A stretch of DNA of 64,000 nucleotides. It comes from Flaccisagitta enflata. Its lineage: Eukaryota > Chaetognatha > Sagittoidea > Aphragmophora. A program made the translations under genes and the position numbers. Shown here piece by piece: positions 1-10,899 of the stretch. The first letter of the stretch is position 1. Each line of letters begins with the position of its first letter. The stretch lies in assembly GCA_965153355.1 (NCBI GenBank), contig OZ231126.1, positions 34,906,001 through 34,970,000 on the forward strand, given 5' to 3'. The notes beneath the pieces were generated by a model. That model did no database searches, was not told where the DNA came from, and worked only from the letters and a program-made list of their open reading frames with translations.

Positions 1-395
1 AGGTGCTGCGTGCGTGCGTGTGCGTGTGTGTGTGTCTGTGTGTAGGGAGGGGTGCGCACCCAGCCACCTGTCCAAGTTAATTACTCAATGGCCAAGTCTA
101 ACAAAAAGACAGACTGACCAATGCACGAGGCTTATGTTGAGTCAGAATATGTTACTTTTGTCTCACCACCATGATAAATAATTATTTTTAAAGATCTCCG
201 CAAATTAATCTAGCAGTTTCAAGCTTATTGAAGTGAGAATTCTAAACCCATCGGCGCTGATCATGCTAAAAACTGAAGGAAAACAATACTGACCATTTAT
301 ATTATTTTTTCTAATTCAATTTGGCGTCATTCTATTGCTGTTTCTTTTAGCAGATCATTGGAGACTTTAGGAGATTTTTCTTTACTATTCATTAC
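1..395. other. Non-coding, AT-rich with a GT-rich start
   Basis: The first 45 bases are a degenerate GT/GC alternating tract. The rest is AT-rich DNA without a convincing exon, probably intronic or upstream sequence of the ABCA gene. No repeat family was recognised here. Confidence 0.5.
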
Positions 396-510
396 TAACA
401 AGGCCGGATACACAGCTACCCTAGTCGCGTGTGGGTGGGCAGGGGCAGTGAGGGAAAAGGTCACTGGGGCATTTGGGCAGGAGCTGAGAGCTCACAACGC
501 TCAAAAACCT
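396..510 (+). mobile_element. Family A hairpin element, 5' half only
   Basis: Starts with AACAAGGCCGGATACA and the subterminal motif GTCGCGTGTGGGTGGGC. The conserved GCATTTGGGCAGGAGC block follows, but the 3' hairpin is missing because family B sequence begins at about 512. This is a truncated copy or a chimera of the two families. Confidence 0.7.
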
Positions 511-511
511 A

Positions 512-985
512 ATAGTCGCAAAAGCGTTGAATGGTCAGCAGTACCCGTTGCCCCTAAATGAGTGTATGTGGGTGTGATATAGTTTGAGGGGCAGCGGCCC
601 TGAAGGACGATGACCTATGCTTTGTTTCTGAGATTTGGGCCTCAAGGCTGGGATTTGGGCCTTAAGGCTGGAATTTGGGCCACAGGGCTGAAATCAGGGC
701 CTCGAGGCTGGGATTTTGAGCTTAAGGCTGGGTTTTAGGCCTCAAGGCTAGGATTGGGCCTCTAGGCGGGGATTTGGGCCTCAAGGCTAGGATTTGGGCC
801 TCAAGGCTGGGATTTGGGCCTCAAGGCTGGGATTTGGGCCTGGAGTCTAGGACTTGGGCCTGGAGTCTAGGACTTGGGCCTTAAGGCGGGGGTGGGGGGA
901 CAGATAGACGGAGGAGGAGAAATCTCTGCATATGTGAAAGCATAGGTCATCAGCCCCTTTGGGGCCGCTGCCCAAAAAGGGGACT
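512..985 (-). mobile_element. Family B element with 20-bp minisatellite core
   Basis: The left end reads TAGTCGCAAAAGCGTTGA followed by the conserved ATGGTCAGCAGTACCCG block. The interior (about 635-895) is a 20-bp tandem repeat with unit close to GGGCCTCAAGGCTGGGATTT. The right end has GAAAGCATAGGTCATCAG then GGGGCCGCTGCCC, which is the inverted counterpart of the block near 590-625. Family B is described further at 5461. Orientation is given with the hairpin at the 3' end. Confidence 0.65.
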
Positions 986-1476
986 GACCGAACAAACAAA
1001 CTGATTCTAAGAGAGGATTTCCTTTGATCGTACGTTAAGAGGCGGCATGGTAGAATGCGTTTGGGTGTCTCCCTATCAGCCCCTTAGGGACCTGAGAATA
1101 ATCTTCAGGGTCTATTTAGCTATTTGCATGAGAGATCACCTAGGAGATGGAGAGAAGCACGTTCAGAAATAACGGCAATGGCAGCAATCCTCAGCGCAAG
1201 AAAATGCTAAAGTTTCAGACTAATTTCTCTCTGAGACGTTGTTATTCCAATCTGATAACCTAGCAACTAAATGAATATCTAAAGAGGGGAAAGGAATATA
1301 TAACGATATTGAAAATGACTGGCAACAAAATATATATCATTGGCAAAACAGATCATTTCCGTTTCAATCTATCTACTGGCATGATCAATGATCAACTGAT
1401 ATCACGTAGGAGAGTTCATCAGGGAATCCACGCTTACACAACCGACCAGCAAGGCTTTTAAACCTGCGCCCCAACC
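986..1476. other. Unannotated AT-rich stretch
   Basis: No exon, recognisable repeat or structured RNA was seen. It lies between a family B element and a 20-bp minisatellite. Confidence 0.4.
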
Positions 1477-2490
1477 AACCTAATCTCAGCCTCAGTGACC
1501 TAATCCCAGCCTCAGTGACCTAATCCCAGCCTCAGTGACCTAATCCTAGCCTCAGTGACCTAATCCCAGCCTCAGTGACCTAATCCCAGCCTCAGTGACC
1601 TAATCCCAGTCTGAGTGACCTAATCCCAGCCTCAATGACCTAATCCCAGCCTCAGTGACCTAATCCCAGCCTCAGTGACCTAATCCCAGCCTCAGTGACC
1701 TAATCCCAGCCTCAGTGACCTAATCCCAGCCTTGGTGACCTAATCCCAGCCTCGGTGACCTAATCCCAGCCTCAGTGACCTAATCCCAGCCTCAGTGACC
1801 TAATCCCAGCCTCAGTGACCTAATCCCAGCCTCAGTGACCTAATCCTTGCCTCAGCAAATTTATTCTGTTCTCTGTGACCTAATACCCGCACTTGCAGTC
1901 TAATATCAGCTTCAGGGACCTAATACCATCCTCAGCGAACTTATATTGGCCTTAGCAACCTAGCATCAGCCTCAGCATCTCAATACTGACCTCAGCGACC
2001 TTATACTGGCCTCAGCAACCTACTACTGGCCTCAGTGACCAAATATTAACCTCAGCAGCCTAATACTTTCCTCAGGGGCCTAACAATGGCCTCAGTGACC
2101 TTATATCAGCCTAAGCAACCAAATACAAACCCAAGCGACCTAATAACAGCCTCAGCGACCCAATACCAGCTTTAGTGACTAAATCCCAGCCTGTGACCTG
2201 ATATCAGCCTCAATGACTTAATACCAACCTCTGCAACCTAATTTGGTCCTCAGCCACCTTATCCCAGTCTCAACAACCATGTGCCAGCCTTAGCGACCCA
2301 ATACCATCCTCAGCAACCTAATACTGGCCTCATTGCCCTAATTCCTGCTTTATCAACCCAGCCCCAGCTTCAGCGACTTATTCCTGGCCTCGGCGACCTA
2401 ATCATGGTTTCAGAATCCTGGTTTCAGCGACCTTAAACTGGCCTTAGTGATCTTATATTGACCATAGCAACCTAATCCCAGCCCCTTTCT
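1477..2490. repeat. 20-bp minisatellite, about 50 units
   Basis: The unit is close to CTCAGTGACCTAATCCCAGC. It is nearly perfect between about 1490 and 1850 and progressively diverged to 2490. It shares the core AATCCCAGCCT and the 20-bp period with the family B minisatellites. The array runs directly into a family A 3' end, so it is probably the core of such an element whose 5' end is lost. Confidence 0.85.
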
Positions 2491-2495
2491 TACCT

Positions 2496-2567
2496 GTGCC
2501 CACAGACTGACAGACTGACTGATAGACAGACGGACAAAGGCTCTTACAGAGTTGCGTGTCCGCAACT
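2496..2567 (+). mobile_element. Family A 3' end (GTTGCG subfamily)
   Basis: A GACTGACAGACTGACTGATA-like tetramer tract is followed by GACGGACAAAGGCTCTTACAG and the hairpin GTTGCGTGTCCGCAAC, then TTAAG. This matches the 3' module of the complete copies at 20188 and 35095. Confidence 0.7.
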
Positions 2568-3420
2568 TAAGAAAGGGCTTACAAAGAAATCAAATTTGGT
2601 TAAACCTGCGTTTGAGTAAGGAGGCTTCTGTTTCTACTTGTGCGCTGCGTTCATACACTCACACCACTCACTCTGCTCACTAGCTCTGCTCACTAGCTCT
2701 GCAGCACTCCGCTTCGCTACACCCACTGAGCTCGCTTTCTCAGCTCATAAGACAATGGTAATTCATATATGAAAGTCGAAACGCATTTCACGTGAACAAT
2801 AGATTCTTGTCAGTGGAAACAAACCCACTTAGACGTATTGTGCTCGTGGCACAGATATAAAACAAGGCCATTACACAGCAGGATAGTCATGGAGGGTTGG
2901 GGAGGAACAGAAATGTAAACAAGGTCATTAGACCTAAGTTGCGTGCGTCGGTACTTACACAAAACATTGGACAAGCAGACAGGCAGACACACTAAAACTG
3001 TCAAAATGACCTTTGAATTAGCCAACATGTTTTTATTGATACCCTAAAACCTTTGAAATGTCTTTAAAACGTTTGAAACGCCTTTTAAACAACTTTGGGA
3101 CGGATGGACAGGCGGACCAACTGACAGACGGACTATGAAGTTGAAGCACTCGCAGCACGCGATTAAAAACTGCTTGCAATATGAAAATGTTAAAGAAGGA
3201 CCTACCAACCATCTGACTGACATGGTAAGGTGTAGAGTTACGTGTCCACGACTAAAAACTATGAAAGCACTCTGTGATAAATATATCACCAATGGCAAGA
3301 CCGAGTGTGGACCAACAGATAGAAGTAACAACCAAACAGTAGCAAATGAACAGATGGACTGACCCACTGAAAGACAAATGTATATAATCACATGCACAGG
3401 ACTGAAAATTGTTCTTTAAT
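2568..3420. other. Non-coding stretch with family A-like fragments
   Basis: Contains a degenerate (GACGGA)-type tract at about 3098-3135 and several short overlapping open frames on both strands with no recognisable similarity. No exon can be supported. Confidence 0.4.
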
Positions 3421-3518
3421 AGTCGCGTGCTGGTCTGTCGGTCACTAAATTGTTTTTCGAGGTTTTCCACTCCTGCTCACCCGTCCGGGACTAATGCTGC
3501 CGTGTATACGGCCTTGTT
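3421..3518 (-). mobile_element. Family A element, short copy
   Basis: Read on the minus strand it begins AACAAGGCCGTATACACGGC, contains GTCCCGGACGGGTGAGCAGG, and ends near AGTCGCG-type sequence with an incomplete hairpin (AGTCGCGTGCTGG on +). It has almost no tandem core. The base before the 5' end (on the element strand) is T. Confidence 0.65.
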
Positions 3519-4186
3519 AATCTTCTCTCAGAAAAGTAGTTTAATTTCATTTCCTTTTTTCAAAAAGAAACTCAATTTTCTCCGCAACCATTTGATCGAT
3601 TGAGATGAAATTTTGCACAGATAAACAACTGAAAAAATGCTGTCGAATAAGACCAATCGCAAAATTGTGACTCAATTAGAAATAGATTTATGATTTTCTA
3701 AAGGTTTAAATATTCCGACAATATTGGTCAAATATTTGTCATTTCCATTCCCCTCATCAAAGTGTGTTTAACAAAAAGTTTGCCTTAAAAAAAACTTACG
3801 GAAGAGTGATTTGTGTTCCCAGAGTTAGTTTTGCTAAATGGAAAACTAGGAGTGATGCGCGTAGTAACTAGTCAGTGAGGGCTCACAAGGCCCTCTTCCA
3901 TATTTTTCACTTCTGATTAATACGGAGTATGTAGACCGTCGTGGGGAAGATAATCAAAGGCAAGGGGGAAAATCAAAAGCGACTCAATAATATACACCTA
4001 CTTACACACTCAGCAATAAACCCTACATCCGTGGACAAAGGCATCTACTTTGACGTTGTTGATTTGCAACTGGGAGATGATGAACATGTTACCAAGAACC
4101 CAATGACAAAGTCTTAGAGAGAGATACTTGGGGTTGCTACATGTCAGATCTGGAAAAAGCTGAAACTGCATTTTTTTATTTACCAG

Positions 4187-4283
4187 GAGTGTGAAGTGCT
4201 TTGTGACCGTTTATGCATCATGGTTCGGGGAAAAATCAAGTGCATCGGAAGTCCTCAGCACCTCAGGGCCAAATTTGCCCAAG
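4187..4283 (+). CDS. ABCA-type ABC transporter, internal exon (after Walker B/H-loop region)
   Basis: This exon encodes 32 codons plus one base, from EECE-like [19 protein letters not shown] through [13 protein letters not shown]. The pattern ECExLCxRLxIMVxGxxxCxGSxQHLKxxFG is characteristic of the second nucleotide-binding domain of the ABCA subfamily of lipid-transporting ABC proteins, just after the Walker B/H-loop region. The acceptor is tttaccAG at 4185-4186 and the donor GTTTGT starts at 4284. The exon ends in phase 1, and its last G joins the next exon to form a glycine codon. The preceding exons with Walker A, signature and Walker B were not found in the window, so they probably lie upstream of base 1. 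Homology is by recognition; the exact ABCA paralogue cannot be assigned. Confidence 0.88.
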
Positions 4284-4738
4284 GTTTGTGTCCACGTGTA
4301 TGCGAAGTACTGATATTGATATTGCTTTCAGTATCATTGTACAGCATGAATGAATTCTCACATAAATCAACAGTATATTCAGGTGTGTTAATATTTAAAA
4401 GGTCTTCTGATCAACCATCGATGTTAAAGAGTGAAAATAAGTTATTTCTAAGACCTTTCAAATTTTATTCATCTTCTTTTTTTTCCAAACCCTGTTTATT
4501 TCTTTGTTGATGTGGCATTTGAAAAAATTGTAATGGTGATCAACGGCGTTTACATTAGAGCTTAAGTTCTAAGAGTGGCCACTTTCAGTGTATGTCCCAA
4601 TGAATACTAATTTGTTGAAATTATACATTTATCTAAAGCCAACATTAATTCATTTGATTATTTGAATAAATAAAAGTAATTGTTAAAGTTTTAAGTAAAT
4701 TGATCTCTCTCTTTTCTTTCTCTCTCCTGTTTTTTTTT
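4284..4738. other. ABCA intron sequence
   Basis: AT-rich intron beginning with the donor GTTTGT. The open frame of the exon continues about 225 bases into this intron before a stop, which is chance read-through and not coding. No repeat was recognised before the CT tract. Confidence 0.6.
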
Positions 4739-4858
<120 letters not shown>

Positions 4859-5460
4859 ATTTGTGTTCGACAGGGGTTGCCATAGCTACCCTGGCGACCC
4901 CTTATAACATGCACCTGATGATGATGGTAAGAGTTGAAATACTTTTAATTTTGATACTTGTTCTTGTATGTAAAGAAAAATGTATTTTCCCTCGGAGCTT
5001 ATAGGCTTCATTTTCAAGGAAACTGAGTGCATTTACTCAAAATATATGTTTTTTGCCAATCTTTTATTGTGCTAAAAAAATAGAAGATTAATGAATTATA
5101 ACAAAATAAAAAGTTCTTAGAATTCATTCTGCTAAACTCCCTAAATTAATGATCAGATTAAAAGAACTTTTGCATATTGACACATCCAAATGGTGCATAC
5201 TCTCGTAACTGTCATAACCAATGTGTGTGTCGTTGATGCAAAGTTTGTTTGATTTTGAACTTTCACCTCGAGGGTGTGTGGGGGGGGGGGGGTAAATATG
5301 GAGAAAAACCGTACATGGCCTCTTTTCTCGGAGCTTTCCAGTTTTTAAAGTTTTGATGAAATAAACATCCATTAAACAATGCATTACAACGATACAATCC
5401 ATGACACTTGAAAATATTAGGACTGTCGGTCTAGTACACAAATGTATGTATAGATTAATA

Positions 5461-5992
5461 ACTAGTCATCCAAGGATCGCAGATGGTCAGCGGTATCCGA
5501 TGCCCTGCTGGGAGTGATCAGCTGAAGAAGTGGCGTAAGAGCAGGGCAGTGGCCCCAAAGGGCCGATATCCTGTAAGACACAAGGGTGAATTTCCTTACA
5601 TCCATCCATCCTGAGAGGTCAGATTTTATGCTTGAGAGGGCAAATTTGAGGCCTCATCAGGTTTTTCAGGCAAGAGAGAGCTGAATGCAAGCCTTGGAGG
5701 ATTGATTTTGGGTCAAAAGAGGACTGATTTTGGGCCTTATAAGGTTGATTTTTGATGTGAGAGAGTCAATCTTGGACCTGAGAGGGGTGATTTTAGGTCT
5801 GAGAGGGTTGATTTGGGTCCCTGGAACTGATTTCAAGCCTGAAAGAGCCAGATTTGAGCCTGAAAGGCCTGGGGGGGGACATACATACATATGGAAGGAC
5901 AAACAGATGGACGGACCAATGGAGAGATACTTATAAGGAAATTCTCTCCTGTGTCTTACAGGACATCGGCCCTTTGGAGCTGCTGCCCAAAA
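5461..5992 (-). mobile_element. Family B element, complete, first of a head-to-tail pair
   Basis: It starts ACTAGTCATCCAAGGAT, which is the hairpin ATCC-AA-GGAT preceded by the complement of GACTAGT. The block ATGGTCAGCGGTATCC and GGGCAGTGGCCCCAAAGGGC follow. The core (about 5620-5870) is a 21-bp-like minisatellite (GAGAGGG-GATTTGAGGCC type). It closes with TGTCTTACAGGACATCGGCC and GCTGCCC, the inverted copy of the block at about 5545-5590. Conserved parts of the family are therefore a terminal hairpin, a 40-50 bp subterminal inverted repeat and a replaceable minisatellite core. It is followed without spacer by a second copy. Confidence 0.75.
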
Positions 5993-6808
5993 ACTAGTTA
6001 TCCAAGGATAACCCATGGTCAGCGGTTCTGATGCCCTGCTCGCAGTGAGCCAGCGAAGAAGTGGAGTGAGAACAGGGTAATGGCCCCAGAGGGCTGATAT
6101 CCTGTAGAATTTCCTGGTGAATTTCCAGATGTCGTGAGGGGGCATATTTCAGGCCTTAAAAAAAAAACTGATTTAGGCCACTGAAGGTATATTTGAGGGC
6201 TGGAGGGCAGAGTTGGGTGCTTCACATGCTCTTTAATAGCTTATGATCTGATATCTTTATCTATTTTTATAAATAGTATGATTTTCTGAAATAAATTAAA
6301 GCTCTATTTGTACCAAAACTACACAGGATTTTGCTGAATTCTGGGAAATCTGTGGAAACTTTAAGGGCGAAACAAAAACGGAAGATGAAGGAATTTTGAA
6401 AAAAAGAAAATGGTAAGCTTCATGATTTTTGTTCCTCCATATTCCCCCAGTAGGGTGAGAGGATACTCCCAATTTTTGCTATGTGAAGCACCCAAAGGGC
6501 AGTGTTGAGGCTTGGAGAGCAGATTCAAGGACTGGATGGCAAATTTGAGGCAAAGAGAGATGATTTTAAGCTTGTAGGGCTGATTGTTGGTCTGGAGGAA
6601 AGATTTGAGGTTTGTAGGGCAAATTTGAAGCATGGAGGGCTGAGTTAAAGCTTGAAGGCCTGATTTGAGGCCTGGAAGGGTTATTTTGAGGCCTTGATGG
6701 TCAATGGGGAGTGGAGGGACAGACAGAAGAACGGACAGATTTCTGGAATTTCCCCCTTGTGTTCAACAGGACATTGGTCCTTCGGGGCGCGCTGCCCGAA
6801 AGGGGACA
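5993..6808 (-). mobile_element. Family B element, second tandem copy, carrying a MITE
   Basis: Starts ACTAGTTATCCAAGGATAAC directly after the preceding copy ends and repeats the whole organisation (ATGGTCAGCGGTTC, GGCCCCAGAGGGC, minisatellite, TGTTCAACAGGACATTGG, GCTGCCC). Its minisatellite is interrupted by a 284-bp MITE at 6213-6496. Confidence 0.72.
6213..6496. mobile_element. MITE family M1 (TTGGGTGCTTCACAT TIR), 8-bp target duplication
   Basis: The terminal inverted repeats are TTGGGTGCTTCACAT at the left and ATGTGAAGCACCCAAA at the right. The flanking 8-mers GGGCAGAG (6205-6212) and GGGCAGTG (6497-6504) are a near-perfect target-site duplication within a minisatellite unit of family B. 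Interior blocks (GGATTTTGCTGAATTCTGGG and ACGGAAGATGAAGGAATTTT) recur in the copies at 40781 and 44933. No coding capacity. The 8-bp TSD suggests mobilisation by an hAT-like or related transposase. Confidence 0.85.
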
Positions 6809-6956
6809 GAAAAAGTAAAATCAGATCAATAAAAAAAAAGATATTCTTTTGATAAGCAAAAAAAAAAATAAGCAAATGGACTTAATTTTTGATCCTTGCA
6901 AATAAACTACTCCCTTGTTTCCACAGGGATTTATGATCAATTTATTTTCTCATCAG

Positions 6957-7090
6957 GTCATACAGTACTACTTGAGTTTGCTTCAAGCAGTGACGCAGAG
7001 ATGTATTTTGACGACGCCTTTGCCTTCATGAAAAATCAGTACAGCGACGCTCGACTGAAGGGCAAGAAAAGTTTGGGAGCGTCTATCTTG
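6957..7090 (+). CDS. ABCA-type ABC transporter, penultimate exon
   Basis: Joined to the preceding exon through a split Gly codon (phase 1), it encodes HTVLLEFASSSDAEMYFD, then a helix-rich stretch to KKSLGASIL. This is the variable linker that follows the GSPQHL..KFG motif in ABCA proteins before the conserved C-terminal YSVxQTTL motif. The acceptor is ctcatcAG at 6955-6956 and the donor GTAAGC starts at 7091. An alternative acceptor lies at 6925-6926 but would change the phase. The exon leaves in phase 0, matching the next exon. Assignment rests on phase continuity and position; this segment itself is poorly conserved in the family. Confidence 0.82.
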
Positions 7091-7150
7091 GTAAGCATGT
7101 CGAGTCATTTTTCTATCGTCTTACCGCATCATTGTCTTCATTTGATTTTT

Positions 7151-7349
7151 AGTCGTGTGCTACGCGACTCTGTACCTCGCTTTGCAGGTCCGTCCGTCCG
7201 TCGGTCCGTCCGTCCATCCGTCCGTCCGTCACACTTTACTTTTTTTGCGGTCTTTGGCCTCACTGCTCCTGCCCAAATGATCAAGTGACCTCAAATATGG
7301 CCCCTGCCCACCCGTACGCGACTGGGGTAGCCGTGTATCCGGCCTTGTT
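7151..7349 (-). mobile_element. Family A hairpin element, complete
   Basis: On the minus strand it reads AACAAGGCCGGATACACGGC, GTCGCGTACGGGTGGGCAGG, the block GATCATTTGGGCAGGAGCAG, a (GGAC)n tract, then the hairpin GTCGCGTAGCACACGAC with one decayed arm position. It sits in the ABCA intron. Confidence 0.85.
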
Positions 7350-7595
7350 TGATGAAATCAAGGTCGGATATACGCAGGCCTGAAAATAAAGCGTACCCGC
7401 GTGCCCGGTGCACGCAGTTTTGCTGTTGGGCACGCAGTTTTTGCTTGCTGCGGGCCCGGCGACCCCGGCGTGCACGCTCTTGTTTTTTATTTCCGGTGCT
7501 TTTGAAAAAACCATGCAAGATGGGTGATCTGGGTATTCTTTTTGCCTTCTCGCTTTCATTCCTTTTATCAATCACTCAATCATTCATTCATTTTT

Positions 7596-7996
7596 AGTCG
7601 CGTGCACGCGACTCTACACCTTGGTCTGTAGGTTGGTCCGTCCGTCCGTCCGTTCCGTAATATTTTTAAATTTTCTACGTTTTTCATCATTTTTTAATAT
7701 TTTTTAGCATATTTTAACATTTTTCAACATTTTTTAACATTTTCTGACATTTTTGGCATTTTAACATTTTTTAACATTTCTTAATATTTTTTAACATTTT
7801 TAACATTTTTTAACATTTTTTAACATTTTTTAACATTTTTTAACATTTTATAACATTTTCTAAAAATTTCTGAACATTTTTTAACATCTTTTAACATTTT
7901 TAACATCTTTAAACATCTCTGAACATTTTTTAACATTTCTCAACATTTTGTTTGTCATTTCCAGACGCACGCGACTGTTGCCCTTTTGGGCTTGTT
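7596..7996 (-). mobile_element. Family A hairpin element with a 10-bp A/T satellite core
   Basis: The hairpin AGTCGCGTGCACGCGACT is perfect. The opposite end is AACAAGCCCAAAAGGG with subterminal GTCGCGTGC, exactly complementary to the 3' arm of the hairpin. The core from about 7675 to 7950 is a tandem array of AACATTTTTT (10 bp), unlike the core of any other copy. The element sits inside an (ATTC)n microsatellite, visible on both sides at about 7555-7590 and 7997-8050. Confidence 0.85.
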
Positions 7997-8050
7997 TCAT
8001 TTATTCATTCATTCACTTATTCACTTATTCATTTATTCATTCATTCATTC
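7997..8050. repeat. (ATTC)n microsatellite, interrupted by a family A insertion
   Basis: The tetramer CATT/TTCA continues on both sides of the family A copy at 7596-7996, showing insertion into a pre-existing microsatellite. Confidence 0.8.
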
Positions 8051-8329
8051 TAACATCATGACGCAAGTATTGGCGTTAAGTTGAACCCTCATACGATGAA
8101 TTGATGTTATTCTTTTCAACTGGGCGTTGGGTGTGGATTGGGATTGGCTGCCCCTGCCTACCTGTCTGCAACAATTGTGACTTGCCACTTGTTTTAGTAT
8201 GTTTGAGTGTGTGTGTGAGGGGGTTGGGGTGTCGATGGGGGTTGCAAACCCCTGCCCACCCATCCGCAACAATACTTTGGCAAAGTGTGCCAAAGTGGCC
8301 AAATGTGGAAGTGAAGATGGTAAAAATTA

Positions 8330-9620
8330 ACAAATATGGTAATTATACCACACAAGCTGACCTTTTCAGTTCTGTCAAATTGAGATGCCAAAACATATTG
8401 ACATTCATGGACAGTACATGCCACATCACAATGCCAATTTTTTCCCGATTGGCTAATTCAAAGCAAAGATCTATTAGAAAACATGAAATATGTCAAAATT
8501 GCCACTAAAATTCTGAATGCAAAATGAGCCACATACCCTTCTATCTTTAAAATCATAAAATGCTCTCAAAAAATGATAAAAATATGTGGATTGCACCACT
8601 GATTAGCTCTTGAGCTCTATCTTTATGATCTCTTTGAGTTTTTAATGATTTCCACGGCAAAAAGGCTTAAAATTGAGGCCAAACTGGCCAGAATTCGCAA
8701 AAATTGTCATTTTGACATACACTTGGATCTTTGAAGTTCTATAAGATTTAAATGCAAAAACGTAGATTGCAGAACGCAGATTGCACCACTAATTAGCGCT
8801 GGAGCAGAACTTTATTTTGCTCATGGATTTAAAGTGTTTTCTAAAATTCGAAGTGGCCAAAGTTTTCCTCCAAACTTGCCTAATTTGCAAAAAAAAATCG
8901 ATTTTTTAGTGCCTGCTTCTACAATCTCTAAATAAAATATGGGGAAATATTGATGATTTTTATTTTTACCATCAGCTAGAGCAGGAAAAAACTCTTCAAT
9001 TTGATCACCAACACTAAGCAGATTGCACTATGCATCCTAGGAACCGCCAGGACGATTTTTGGATTACTGTAAGTTTCTCTTTTGTTTTGTATAGTTTTAA
9101 GGTGTAGGAATCGATATCCAACCATTAAAAAATATTTTATCTGGCACTTATTGAAAAATCTCTAAAATTGACTAATTAATGTCTTGCTTTGCATATATAA
9201 TTCACTAGGTAGGTAGAAACTCATTTTTGATAGCATACCTGAATTCCTGATGTAATTTCCTTTCATTTGATAGGTCGCAATGTATATTTTTATAAAAAAA
9301 TAAAGATTTCATTTTTTTAGCCACCGTTACTTATATTTTACGGTAGCTTAAAAATTGAAAATTTGATTTTTTCATGAAAATATACAGTGCGACCTATCAT
9401 ATGAAAGGAAATCACATCAGGAATTTGAAAATACTGTCAAAAAATATTTTCTATTTACCTATTGGTCCATCCAAAGCCGAGAAATATTGAAATTTGTGAA
9501 AAAAGTCAAAATTGCCCTTGAAATTGAGGTTGCAATTTGACCTTCATACCCTTTCATCTTTGAAATGCTCTCAAATCTAAACAAAAAATGATAGAAACAT
9601 GCGGATTGCACCACTGGTTA
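8330..9620. repeat. Diverged tandem repeat containing a foldback element
   Basis: The phrase GATTGCACCACT followed by GATTAGCTC-like sequence recurs near 8594, 8783 and 9606 with similar surroundings (GAGCTCTATCTTTATGATC, AAAATTG-rich). This suggests three or more diverged units. Between them, 9208-9463 is a foldback: TCCTGATGTAATTTCC and GATAGGTCGCA on the left are mirrored by TGCGACCTATCATATG and GGAAATCACATCAGGA on the right. No coding potential was seen. Confidence 0.6.
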
Positions 9621-9624
9621 GCTC

Positions 9625-9904
9625 CAGGCCTGTATATAGATGAGCAAAGGGTTTGGAGATGGGGAAAAAAATCAAAAACTTGAAAAAAAGAAAAAAGAAA
9701 ATTTTTGAAGATTCAACATTTTTGGTAGTACCAAAAGGTAAAATTTAATTAATTTAACACCATTTAAACCTATAATATACTGTTTTATTGCTTTGTGGGG
9801 CAGAAAATCAAAGATTTTGTATCGCGACGCAACGCGTCGCAGGGAAGGAAATCAAAGGCAGGGGGGGAATAAAATCAAAAGCCGCTCAATTATATACACC
9901 CCTG
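9625..9904. mobile_element. hAT-like MITE (CAGGSSTGTATAT TIR) with 8-bp TSD
   Basis: Begins CAGGCCTGTATAT and ends ATATACACCCCTG, an inverted repeat of about 13 bp. It is flanked by the perfect 8-bp target duplication GTTAGCTC (9617-9624 and 9905-9912). CAG...CTG ends with an 8-bp TSD are diagnostic of the hAT superfamily. The interior carries the phrase GGGGAAGAAAATCAAAGG-like blocks also seen at 3940-4010, 15990-16270, 26000-26290 and 59745-59960. No transposase. Confidence 0.88.
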
Positions 9905-10297
9905 GTTAGCTCTTGACCTCTAGTATTATAATTTCATGGATTTTTTGTCATTTTTATTAGGCAAATTGGCCCAATTTTGAGGTTAAAATGACCTAAAAAA
10001 CTATTTTTGGACCACCACCACTTTACTGGGCGGGTTGGCGGCGCCATCTTCCCGACATCCAACGATGTCCAAATTTTTTTTGGTGCATTATACTATGAAA
10101 TGGGGCGCACATCTCCCGAACTTAAAGGTTCCGACGATTTCTAGCCACAAACCTGCGTGGTTGGCATGGTTGGCAAATGTCGCAACTACCGCTGACCAAC
10201 ACCACGTGAAACCTAAGCGCTTACCCACACAGAAGAAAGCTCGCTAAAAAATTTATGTTTCCCTAGTCCGAACCTTGGCTTCATTTCTTCCACTCAG

Positions 10298-10471
10298 GTT
10301 CCAGTTGGAGAAGGGCGATCGTGGGGCAACGTGTTTGAGTACATGGAATCCGTGAAGGAAAAATTCCTGTTGACCAACTACTCTGTGACACAAACAACGC
10401 TATCGGAAATATTCTTGTATCTCACACTGGAATCCAATCAGCAAGACGGCATGGGCGGATATGAAGTCTAG
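10298..10471 (+). CDS. ABCA-type ABC transporter, C-terminal exon with stop
   Basis: This exon encodes 57 residues plus TAG, in phase 0 with the previous exon: VPVGEGRSWGNVFEYMESVK, EKFLLTNYSVTQTTLSEIFL, then a short acidic tail ending GMGGYEV. The motif NYSVxQTTLxExFLxL is the conserved C-terminal regulatory segment of ABCA transporters (eukaryotic lipid exporters or flippases with two six-helix domains and two NBDs). The acceptor is ccactcAG at 10296-10297 and the stop is at 10469-10471. No strong AATAAA poly(A) signal was recognised immediately downstream. All three exons are on the + strand and together give the last 135 or so residues of the protein. Confidence 0.9.
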   Translation, partial: VPVGEGRSWGNVFEYMESVKEKFLLTNYSVTQTTLSEIFLYLTLESNQQDGMGGYEV

Positions 10472-10720
10472 ATTATTATGCAACTGAACTTAAAATTGAA
10501 AATACAGAATATTGTTGAAATGAATTTATGGCTTTTGAGGCTCAGCTTTGCCATAGTTTATGTCTTGAGGTTTGAGAAAAATTGGAAGCGATAGAAGTTT
10601 ATTTCGAGTTGAAATCTTGTAAAATAACCATTGTATTTGTAGACGCTTCCAGAGCAACAATGATGAATACATCGATATTGTTTTGTAAACAAGATAAGTT
10701 CGGGCATCGTCAGTTTCATC

Positions 10721-10723
<3 letters not shown>

Positions 10724-10753
<30 letters not shown>
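10724..10753. repeat. (CAGA)n microsatellite
   Basis: About seven AGAC tetramers 250 bp downstream of the ABCA stop codon, possibly within the 3' UTR. Confidence 0.9.
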
Positions 10754-10899
10754 CATTGTAGAACAGGTCAAATGAAATAGCTTGTCATTCACTTGAAAGA
10801 TAGAAACACTGCATTAAATTGAAATGGTCGCTTGTACGGTTGTTCAAAGGGCAAAAATTGAAAATGTGCCCAAATTTATCAAATAATGCTCATTTAGGG

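Noticed and set aside
1477-2490. CRISPR-like array of regularly spaced repeats
   Set aside because: Repeats are contiguous 20-mers without unique spacers, in a eukaryotic genome; this is a minisatellite.
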